DNA of 25,916 bases from Hypsibius dujardini (taxonomy: Eukaryota > Tardigrada > Eutardigrada > Parachela > Hypsibiidae): positions 1 through 25,916 of the forward strand of contig LRSR01010437.1 of NCBI GenBank assembly GCA_001579985.1, read 5' to 3'. The translations under genes and the position numbers were made by a program. Positions 9,582-18,593 of the stretch are shown here, in pieces. How positions within the stretch are numbered: the stretch's first letter is position 1; every line of letters begins with the position of its first letter. The notes beneath the pieces were generated by a model that saw nothing but the letters and a program-made list of their open reading frames with translations, was not told the DNA's origin and did not search any database.

Positions 9582-12554
9582 ATGGGGTCGTCTATGTGGA
9601 TGGTAGTTGTCCTCTTCGCCGGATGTCTGCAGCTGTCGTCATGCTTCAGATTGACCAGCACAACAGACAATGTCACGGAGAATTACAGCTACGTCATAGT
9701 CATGGACGGCGGATCGTCCCATACAAACTCCTACGTCTACGAGTGGCCCACGGTGAAGGAGCACGGTACCGGTCTGATCCGCCAGAAAAATGGTACCAGA
9801 TGCAACGGTAAGCATATACAATTCTTTGTTATTTGACCAACCTGATTTTGTCCGATGTCAAATATTATGGTCACAGTTACCGTTGTTTAGATAACGACTT
9901 TGCATTAATGTAAATTAAAAGTAAATTTTTATTTCTCGCTGATATTTAATAAAATATTTTTTAAACATACTTGAAATAAAATGACTCATTTTAAGTAAAC
10001 ATATTATTTAAATAAAAGTTGGCGCTTTTTTAAATAAAATGCAATTTATAAGAAATAAGTACTTTGTATGCATTATCATAGGAAACATTCGGAAAACAAT
10101 AAAGCAAATAATTAATCAGTTCAAGACCAATTGATTAATTGCTTGACTTTAAGTACGCGTACGTGCCAAGAGAATTTAAATATAAATAACATAGTGGCTC
10201 TAGACATGATTTCATATAAAATATAAAATATTTCAGCCACGAAATCTGATTTTAAGTAAAAGAAAACATTATATTTAAAAGAAAAACGCCATTTTGCGCT
10301 ACTCTACATGAAATTGTTAACATTTTTAATCAACATTAGTCAGTCAGGGACTCACATGAATTGTTTGGTTTCAGTTCATGCTGGCTTAATTCTATCTAAA
10401 AAATTGTGGGGGGAGGATATAGCAAGATAATGATTACGCTTCAGGCTCACGACACATTACGCAAAATACGTTCAAATCGATAAGTTATTTTATGAAAACT
10501 ACAATGTGTGCTGAAAACTACGGTTTTGATTCTCGTATAATATTTTGTCGCACCGTCAGAAAAAAGGTTTGAGCTGTCCTTATATTGTAACTAGTTGAAT
10601 GGACTATATTAGCAGCTCCTGTTCATGTCTCGTATATTAGTAAAATTGTATGAAGTAGAAATATAGCAAAGTAAAAAGTAAAATTGTTTTGCCTTCTGCT
10701 GTAGCTGTGCTCAGCAATTTCAGGGAAAATCCATCCGGTGCGGGAATCAGTTTAAAGACCTGTTTGGACGTGGCCCAGGATAACATTCCACAGTCGCAGT
10801 GGTCGTCTACCAAGGTCCTTCTGGGAGCCACCGCTGGGTTACGTCTGATAGAGTGGGTACACCATTACTAGTGCATCTGTTTTAATCACTCTGGGCTTAC
10901 ACGATTTATCATACTTGCAGGTTGGAGGATAAAGCAGCTTCAGCGGCTATCATTCAGTCTGTTCGCGATTACGTCAGGGTGAATACAACCTTCGTCATGG
11001 AGCCGGGCAATATCGATGTCTTATCATCCGAAAAGGAGGCTGGATACGCGTGGACTTCGATTAACTACATTCAAGAGGTTTTTCAGACAAATGCTGTACG
11101 TATATTAATTTCGTAATATCAAGCAACCATACATCTCGCACTGGCTTAACAATTATCTAATTTTTTGCAGCTTCTGCCAGCAAGTAGACGAAATGCCACT
11201 TGGGGATCCTTGGAAGTCGGCGGCGCGTCTGCGCAGTTTGCCATGGAGGTTCCCAGTTCTGAAATACCTTCAAAGTTTTCCATTCGTTCATTTAACCACG
11301 ACTACCAACTGCTGACATGGAGCTTTCTTTGCTACGGCCAAAACGAAGCACACCGCCGCTATCGTGGTCTGTTGATTGCCAGCCAGAGCTTCAGAAACTT
11401 GACATACGACGCTTGTATGCCGATTGGAACCGATCCTATTGCGATAAAGCACACGGACCTGTTTGACCAGACTTGCAGCAGGCTGAACGTTCCGGCCTCG
11501 CAAAAGAAGGTACATATTTACGACAAAGACGGCGCCAGCCTTTGTGTTTCGGTATATTTTTATTTGTGTCTGTGTCCGTGTCTGTGTTTCGATATTACTG
11601 CCTATTTTTGCACTTACTCAGTCAAAATAGCAATTCACTTCCAGACCGTCTACTACATCACCGGAGGTGGAGACGAACCGCAATGCCGGCGCGAAACCAA
11701 ACGACTATTCCAAATGTATCCCAACCAAACCGCCACAGTGTGTCCCTTTCAAGACCCCGATTGCAGTTTCCAGAGCACAAAAGAGCAGTTCGCCAAAGTA
11801 CCCAGCGGGCGGTTCCTAGCTAAAGGAGGCTTCTATTTCGCTGCTGCGGACTTACGCACCATCACGAACAACTCTTTTGAATTGAGCCCCTTCGATGCTG
11901 ACGGCTATGACAGGGGTACCCATATAGTCCTTCTCCATTTACCAGGCATAGTTACCATGATTTACATTTTCTTGTAGCTCGTTTGACGGTGTGTGCCAAG
12001 AGCTTTGACGAGCTAAAGGATTTGTTGCTGATCCATACGGCAATGCGAATAGATTTTCTCCTACGGCTGTGCTTTATGGCCACGTACAACGAGATTCTGC
12101 TGGACGAAGTGTACGGCTTCAAGGAGGAGCAACTCCGTGAGATGGTCATCGCCAACGATGTAAGGCACAACTTTTCGTAGAACCGTTGACTAGGTTTTAA
12201 ATTGAAAATCTTATCTAAAATTTTCGACGAACTGTAAGACAACTTTAATGGTGACTCGATCAAGAGTTGGAGCGGATGCGGCAGGCGTGGCTGCATATTA
12301 TCGGTTTGTTTTATTGGTTTTTTCTCCATGTCTTTCAGGTTCAAGGTCAAGATGTTGGTTGGGCCTTTGGATGGGGCTTAGTGGCATCTACGGATCCCGC
12401 TCCTTCGTCGACAGGTTCACCTATGACTAACGGTTCCACTGCTCCATCAATAGTTTCAACCACGACCAGCGGTTCAGATGTTACTTCCCCTAGGTGGCAC
12501 ACCATACTAGTTGCCGTGCTGCTCCTAGCTGTTGGAACTAGCTCTGCCTATTAG
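9582..12554 (+). CDS. ENTPD: Ecto-nucleoside triphosphate diphosphohydrolase, copy B
   Basis: Tandem paralogue of the gene at 4808-7751, with the same expected reaction outside the cell. Exons: 9582-9807, 10705-10852, 10921-11095, 11171-11509, 11645-11915, 11978-12159, 12339-12554, giving 519 codons with the stop (518 aa). Exons 2-6 are 148, 175, 339, 271 and 182 nt, identical to copy A. The ATG at 9582 precedes a signal peptide (VVVLFAGCLQLSS). ACR1 is DGGSSHT (42-48), ACR2 LLGATAGLRLI (114-124), ACR3 [13 protein letters not shown] (162-174) and ACR4 GSLEVGGASAQ (195-205). ACR4 has Glu where copy A and most of the family have Asp. The C-terminus is Ser/Thr/Gly-rich (about residues 468-498) and then ends in a hydrophobic run, TILVAVLLLAV, with almost no tail. 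That is the pattern of a GPI-attachment signal, so a surface-anchored enzyme is likely (inference). Intron 4 (135 nt) is open in frame, so retention would add 45 residues. A polyadenylation signal AATAAA lies at 12774. Confidence 0.93.
11510..11644 (+). other. Stop-free, in-frame intron 4 of NTPDase copy B
   Basis: Bounded by GT and AG, 135 nt long, a multiple of three with no in-frame stop. The reading frame passes unbroken from 11171 to beyond 11645. I call it an intron because the homologous position in copy A is an intron with stops, and exon 5 starts in both genes with VYYITGGGD. The retained peptide would be Cys- and aromatic-rich. Confidence 0.75.
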
Positions 12555-12773
12555 TTGTGCAGTTTTGTCTCTTACAGTATTGTTACTATGTCCGCCGATT
12601 TACTTTAATACATGTATTTCATTTTCATGTAGCTAACTACTTTATAGGAGCGTGTAGTTACTCTTGAGGTGACCAATTACTTTTGTGACCACTCAGATTC
12701 GATACATATCTCGTATTGTCTTCTTTTCGCTGGCATTGTGATAAAGGGTGCAAAGCCCCTTTATTAAAAAGTA

Positions 12774-12779
12774 AATAAA
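12774..12779 (+). terminator. Polyadenylation signal for NTPDase copy B
   Basis: AATAAA about 220 nt after the stop codon, in an A-rich context. It is the nearest canonical signal on this strand. Confidence 0.6.
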
Positions 12780-13597
12780 AAATTAGATTATCTGACGCTA
12801 GTATGTCGACGGTCACAATGTCTAGGACAGTCTGTTAGTGACTTCAGTAAATCCACGGACCGATTGTCTGGAGCAGTCTCCCCACACGGCGATAACGTCT
12901 GTGGGAAGAGAATGTCCGGGGAAAAAGAGTAGGGGTGGAATACACAAAAAGGACGCAATGTCGGAGCACAGAATGTCGAGGGACAAAACGTCGGTATGCT
13001 CTTGCATAACACACCTGCCGCTCACCTTACTTGAGCAAGAGCGGAGATTTTTCCTCCCAATTGGTGTAATTTTTAATTAGTGGTATATCATGATTTTACA
13101 TTGGGGTCTCTAGCTGGGAGTCACATCTGAGGTTTCAGAAAAAAATTTGGCATAAATAGACTTCCCGCGCCATTTTGTGGTGCGGGCGTGGGCTTGGTTG
13201 TTTGATGCATCAACAAGCTTCAAATTTTTTATCCCAACCAATATTTTTTAGAACGTAAACTTATTATTTAAATTTACTAGAAGACTTCTACAAACTATAA
13301 TCAATAGGTTGACAATTTTCCGATCAAGTGGAACACTGTGAAATCATGATACATAGACAGGTATTTTTGGAGAAAAAAACCACGCCGATCGGGAGGGGAA
13401 ATCTCCATTCCTGTTCAAGTTAGTCCGTTTTATTGGCTTGTCTACCGGTAATAAGGCTCTGCGGCTATTAGACTTCTCATAAACGGGAATAATTTTTTGA
13501 CATTATTAGCTTTTAATTTCCGACTTCACATAAGAAGTCCTGAAATGCGATGGAATGCACAAAAAAATTACGTCAATATTTCACGTCCTGCATGTCA
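12780..13597. other. Intergenic between convergent genes
   Basis: No gene was recognised. 12790-13000 contains irregular repeats of AATGTC-type motifs (for example GCAATGTCGG, AGAATGTCGA, AAACGTCGG). The AATAAA complement (TTTATT) at 13428-13433 probably serves the minus-strand gene ending at 13598. Confidence 0.45.
13428..13433 (-). terminator. Polyadenylation signal for the MAM-domain gene
   Basis: AATAAA on the minus strand, about 165 nt downstream of the stop codon at 13598. Confidence 0.5.
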
Positions 13598-16197
13598 TTA
13601 ATAATTAGTCGTGAATTCGACCGTCATGTCCGAGTACCATTTGCCCCAGCGATCGGTGAGAGCCACCACGACCGGACGGCCCAACTGCGGAGCTACTGGT
13701 GGGACTGTATACTCAAATTCAAAGTTCGCAATCGTGTTGTGGTACCGCACATCCACGTCGATAACCCGAACCACCACTCTCACTCTGCTCCCGGCTTCAA
13801 ACGGTCCCATTAGAACCTTTGGAGGGGTATTTCTGAAGTTTCGGCTGTTGGAGTTCGACAGCTCACCATACTGAACCATTTCCATCCTGTTTAAAGGAAA
13901 GTACGTTTGAATTAGGCATAGAAGCTTTGAGTGTTTGAGGGGACTGAGAACAACCTTTGGTTCCAGTGGTATGTCACATCGAATTTCGTGTCACATTCTC
14001 TCTGCTTTCCGAATCCAATGTCGCACTTCTCGTGGTTGGGCGTGTACCGGAAATTGTCCAGCTGCACTCGAACGGACTGTGCTACTGGCGGCCGCGGCGC
14101 ACGAGTCGTGGTAGAAGTCGTAGTTGGCAGGCAACTCGAGTCCTCAACGAGTGACACTACGATATAAAATCAAAATATTCATTCTGCCAGTAGATTGATT
14201 TAAACTCTTCTATCCTGAACAAAAGTGGACAGGCCAAACAACTGAAGCATCTTTTTTTGCATTTTTTGCACTGAATTCGAAGCCCTCCGTCCACTAATCA
14301 ATTTTCCCCCTCATAGTTACATCAGCATCTGGTTAGCGTTTTATAGGAATAATTGCAAGTTGAACTTACAAATTCCTTAACTCTCTGGTAGCCGGGTGGT
14401 TCGGGTATACGGGTAGTACCGAGTCAGCCAAAGTTGGCTTATATAGGGAAAGTACCTAACTTGAACGGTTGGCATGATCAGAATTCATTTGGCACTTTCC
14501 CTGCCCGATTAGTGCCGTACCGCCAGGCGGCGCTGTTGCGCCTCACACAACAACCTGACAACAGCTGACCTTTTGCCAATAAGGAACCAAAACATCTTCC
14601 TAGTAAGTTCAATTTTTCATTCCGCTCGCAATTGCATGTTTATTTCATTCTCAGCTGGATTTTATCGGTATGGTCGTTTTTTTTCAGCTCACAGTTCAGT
14701 TCACCACATGTTAGTATACATGCCATTTAAGTTTAAGCCAAGTTTGGCTTAATGAGTTCTTATCACTTCCAAAGTTTTTTTTCAAAATTTGTTTTTACTT
14801 TATATTTTACGGTTCTGTTAGAGGATCAAAGCAAAAATCGTATCTAAAAAGTCCAAATACTCGATGAGAAAATTGAGTTTGAAGGACGAATTAAGCCAGT
14901 GTAAGCTGACTGGCACTCAGAAAGTTAATAAAGCGCTAAAGCAAACTGTAGCTGCAAATTTTGTGTTTTTTTATGATTCTAAGCTCTCATTCTGATTGCA
15001 CATTCACATTTCATAATTTTCGTCCGTGAATGTGAAATGTGCATAGATTCGCAAAAGAACTGCACAGACCTTCACCTCCCCTCCCCCCATTTACATTGCC
15101 AATTCTCGAACCTCCCAGAAAAGTATTTTTTGATGGGCTAAATCGTAATATACTCCTGTATGAATATAGTAAACTGTATTGTACAATATATATATATTTA
15201 TATGCAATTATGTGAGGATGAGGTCCTCTATAATAGGATTACTCTAGCAATATCTTACACATTTTTTTTATTAGGTTTCACGAATAATCAGTTATTTGGG
15301 TTCGTTGGCTTCTTGAAACATGTCAAATCTTTTTAAGGACCCCTTGTAAAAGCCCAATCCTTCTCTGGTTCCTCATTATTTTTTGACCCATCTACTGAGG
15401 GTCCAAGAGCACAGACGTACATTGAGCCCATTCGTCTTACAGTACCTCCTGCGCTTGCACCCTAAACATCCCCCTCAATTCCCCCATACTTACATGCTTC
15501 AATAATGATGTCATCCAAGCGAAACAAATGGTCACACGTAGTATAGGCAGTCAGTCGAATCGCATACGCCATCCCTAAGTCCCTGAGGTTGAACTGCGCA
15601 AAGGCCCACGCGTCGAACTGTGTTCCATAAACGGTGTTCAAAATGACTGGTCGTCGATCGATGCTGAAGTGCGCCGAGACGGTGATGTTAAACCGCCGAC
15701 TCAACCCGGACGGGATAAAGTATCGGAAGCCCAGCAGAGTGTCTCTTCCCGTTCGAGTCCAGACACGTTCTTCGCTCTGCAGCAAGGCCGGTTCTCTGGC
15801 GGCGGCTTCCGGCGTGCCTCCAGGGAGACATTGGGTGAGTCCGAAGGCGTGACCAAGGCCGTCATGGTGATAGTCGAGGTACTGCCAACCCGGGGGCGAC
15901 TGCCATACCGCGCAGGAGTCTTCGGAGAAGGTGCATTTCGAGTCGTCTTGTGGTTTGAATTGACAGCACGTGGTGGGGGAGCCAGGACACCGATAAACGG
16001 GAAGCCCGTCAAGGGATGATCTCTGCTCAGTAACCGGTATGAGCGGAATCTCATTAAATGAAAAGCCGTCTGAAAATCAACATTTCAGTGTCATATTAGG
16101 CAAAACAAGTCAAACAAAATTGCCAGAATATCGAAGTAACACTACCGTTTAAGCTGAATGCAAAACACAGGCAGAGCGCAGATAGGATACGGCCCAT
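13598..16197 (-). CDS. Secreted MAM-domain protein with unknown C-terminal domain
   Basis: Four minus-strand exons, in transcript order: 16197-16146, 16069-15494, 14156-13955, 13886-13598. Phases match (1, 1, 2) and the total is 373 codons including the stop (372 aa). The protein starts with a signal peptide (MGRILSALCLCFAFSLN). Exon 2 encodes a MAM-like domain, about residues 50-209: CTFSEDSCAVWQSPPGWQYLD at the start, GHAFGLTQCL, LLGFRYFIPSG in the middle and FRLDDIIIEA at the end. MAM domains occur in extracellular adhesion proteins, receptors and proteases. A Thr/Pro-rich linker (PTTTSTTTRAPRPP) leads to a domain of about 135 residues that I cannot place. It contains VRVQLDNFRY, a CDIGFGKQRECDTKFDV cysteine pair and beta-rich sequence. 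It vaguely recalls the N-terminal domain of Notch ligands, but that is weak. No membrane span or GPI tail is visible, so the protein is probably secreted. Exon joins are predicted from sequence only. Confidence 0.75.
14157..15493 (-). other. Long intron 2 of the MAM gene
   Basis: This 1337-nt intron has no further exon that I can recognise. It contains palindromes AGCCAA-AG-TTGGCT (14426-14439) and TTAAGCCAA-GT-TTGGCTTAA (14733-14752). It also has a bulged inverted repeat around 14998-15043 (TGCACATTCACATT against AATGTGAAATGTGCA) and an AT-rich TATA repeat near 15190. Confidence 0.55.
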
Positions 16198-16386
16198 TTT
16201 GGTGCCGAAATCAATGGCAATCAGGAGAGGATGAAGGATACGGATCCGGGTGTATATTTTGCAATATATGTGTCTATTTGTCAAGATTTAAAAATTGAAA
16301 TATGCACCGAGAATTCCAATCAGCACCGAGTCAATTGCTTCATTATCGTTGATACGGCTTATTGATCGCTACCATAGGATTAGTAT

Positions 16387-16494
16387 GAAGTAACAAGATA
16401 AAGTGTCTGAGTGGGGAATTTCCCGAGAGATGAGATTTAATAGGAAGTAACAAGATAAAGTGTTTGAGTGGGAAATTTCCCGAGAGATGAGATT
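16387..16494. promoter_or_regulatory. 51-bp tandem duplication with kappaB-like palindromes upstream of the MAM gene
   Basis: Copies at 16387-16437 and 16444-16494 are 51 bp each with only two mismatches and a period of 57 bp. Each includes a symmetrical GGG-AT-rich-CCC core: GGGGAATTTCCC (16413-16424, containing GGGAATTTCC, a textbook kappaB decamer) and GGGAAATTTCCC (16470-16481). They lie 190-297 bp upstream of the minus-strand start codon at 16197, a normal place for a proximal enhancer. Binding by a Rel/NF-kappaB protein is inference. Confidence 0.7.
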
Positions 16495-16736
16495 ACAATA
16501 TCAATGAGAAGATAACTAGAGAAAAATAGTCGCTGCTGCTTTATCATAAGTTTAGAATTCATCTTAGTGTTCAAGTCGACCTTGTCTTACTTAGTTAGCT
16601 TCTCTTCCGCTCGTCCTGTATAGTTTCTTATTATATGCTCTGGTCATCTGGGTATGTGGCAGCTGCCCCATGCGCCCCAAGAGTCACCACGACCTGACGG
16701 TATTCCTCCTACAAAACAATCCACTGAAAAAATTAA

Positions 16737-16937
16737 CGGTACTGTATTTCCTCGATAGATAGCGACAGCGCACGATCTGTGTGCCGTTAAATTGGTTCTC
16801 CCTACACATTAGCGTATGCCCTGCCTGTCTGTACCTTGCATGCCATACAGTAGTACACACAAACTTTACGTGTACAGCGGGCAACCATTACGTCACGTGA
16901 CCCGTGCACTGTCGATATCTATCGAGGAAATACAGCA
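16737..16937. mobile_element. 201-bp TTAA-flanked inverted-repeat element (MITE)
   Basis: 16742-16774 (CTGTATTTCCTCGATAGATA followed by GCGACAGCGCACG) is repeated as the reverse complement at about 16903-16935, with only a few mismatches over about 33 bp. TTAA occurs immediately outside both ends (16733-16736 and 16938-16941). A TTAA duplication is typical of piggyBac-type insertion, but the terminal bases are not those of classic piggyBac. No coding capacity. Confidence 0.75.
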
Positions 16938-17202
16938 TTAAGATACGAGATTATGTGCGAGGCCACACGGGTGCGAGTATCGATGGATCTTCATGATATT
17001 CCACCATCTTGATGTCAAATGTCAATACTAAATACCGGTACACTCACGAGTTGGTGCACTGAAGCCCTATATAATACCGTTGGGCGTCCCCATCGTTGGG
17101 GACAGGTTAGGGATTTCGCTTTTTTATGTTGTCGACAGGATACACGACACAGCATCGTACCGTATCTCAGCTTCCATATGCACCCCTATGATATTTCGAC
17201 CC

Positions 17203-17577
17203 TCCTACAGCTACTTGCAGGTTACTTGCAAACTTTTGATTTGACGTATCGTGAGCCGCAAGACTACAGATGCTATAAGGTTTTAATTTCTTAAAGCAAA
17301 AACGGGCCAAAATCAAAAAATAGCCTACTCATTTGGAAAGTATATTGGAAAATTAAGACTAAAATTTGGCACAGTGGAAACTGAAAACGGGTGACAGACC
17401 GAATCAATCGAAGAAAATGACAACAAATCAAGATTTCTAGGCAATTCGTAATGCGTGTATCGAGTTGATTGATCGATAAGTCGGTTTGAAATTTTCACCA
17501 ATCAAACAACGTGTAGTCCTGTTTCTCAAACCACATCGAATCAAAAGTTTGCAAGTAACTTTCAAGCAGCTGTAAGA
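17203..17577. repeat. Inverted pair of 66-bp coding-like segments
   Basis: 17203-17268 on the + strand and 17577-17512 on the - strand align without gaps at about 79% identity. Both arms are open in the same frame and encode related peptides with the shared pattern LQLL-x2-YLQTFD-x6-QDY. The spacer is 243 bp. They could be the arms of a decayed element or two copies of an old exon. I recognise no family. Confidence 0.55.
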
Positions 17578-17665
17578 CAAGCATAAACACAAGAAGGAGC
17601 AGGGAGACGGGAAGAGACAATGCATTCCCTGCCACTTGTCTCCCGAATCCATCCTGCCCAGTGGC

Positions 17666-17701
17666 CACCCTGCCCACCCTGTCCACTCTGTTCACTCTGT
17701 C
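17666..17701. repeat. Four 9-bp tandem repeats
   Basis: Units CACCCTGCC, CACCCTGTC, CACTCTGTT and CACTCTGTC follow each other without spacers. A short minisatellite in intergenic DNA. Confidence 0.85.
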
Positions 17702-18593
17702 TGAGCTACTTACCCCCCCTAAATTAAGGGGTTCACCCGACCCGTGTGTCTGAACCATTAGTCTCTGAGTTGCCCCTCTTCTTCTCGATCAGCTAAAATT
17801 TGCTTTAACCATCCGACCCGCCAAGAATTTCAATGACCAACTCGCGGGCGGAGCTAATCAAGCATACCAATAATCAATCTTGACAAATGTGAATGGTCGG
17901 CAAAATATTTTGCAGGAAGTTATTGGTTAATAAGAGCCGATGAAAATTATTAGTAACAATCGAAGACTGCTGAAACGGATCAGATTTAAAAACCTGTACT
18001 GCTATCCCTATCTATGAGATCTTATTTTCCGCCGCCTATCGGCGCAATTTATGGAAATCCCTCAATATCTCACTAAAAACTTATTCCTTCGTTTTTCGAA
18101 TCCTTAGTAAAAGCTTTCGGTTTTGCCACTTCGCTGTATCATGGGACTTTGGTTTTGGGTTTTGCATATCAATTCCGTTCCTCAGCGTACTCATGACCTT
18201 GATTGCAAATCAGAGGGGGAACATGCAGTCAACCTGTTTCATATAATTTCTCACTGTTAATGCCTTTAATCAGAATTGCAGGATACACCTCGTCTGCTCA
18301 TTGAAACTGTCCGATAAAAAATGTGAAATTCCGGTCCAGTCCTCAGGCAGAAACGATGGGGCACCGAAATTACGAAGCATTTTTGCCATGAGGTTAAGGA
18401 CAAAGAAATTGAGTGCAACTGTCGCGACCTTGAAAAGGCGCATTTCGCAGGTTTCAAGTCACAGGATGAATTACTAAAGCGTCGAGGGGATAAAAGACCC
18501 AAACGTCGCATGTCGTTTTTTGCCCAGATATGATACTGCATTTCTTGACGAGATGAAGTACATTATCTTGAAAAAATGAATATGCCAGTATTT
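17702..18593. other. Intergenic downstream of the ANF-receptor gene
   Basis: No supported gene. A + strand frame open from 18327 to a stop at 18531-18533 is Lys/Glu-rich with a few Cys (contains CHEVKDKEIECNC) but has no start or recognised domain. The opposite strand is open at 18541-18266 in a less protein-like frame. Either could hold an unrecognised exon. No kinase-homology or cyclase sequence was found here. Confidence 0.35.

Noticed and set aside
4808-12554. Reading the two NTPDase genes as one fused transcript
   Set aside because: Each has its own signal peptide, complete set of ACR motifs, C-terminal anchor and stop codon.
13082-13353. Possible element ends sharing TATCATGATTT
   Set aside because: The match is short and centred on ATCATGAT, which is self-complementary. 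There is no extended terminal repeat or target duplication.
15701-16054. 117-codon minus-strand frame and 116-codon + strand frame over the MAM exon
   Set aside because: The signal-peptide exon, splice phases and MAM motifs all use a different minus-strand frame. These are shadows of that exon.
17086-17103. Perfect GTCCCCA-TCGT-TGGGGAC hairpin with a TATATAAT just upstream
   Set aside because: The small stem-loop does not match the histone 3' stem-loop consensus or any RNA class I know. No associated gene.
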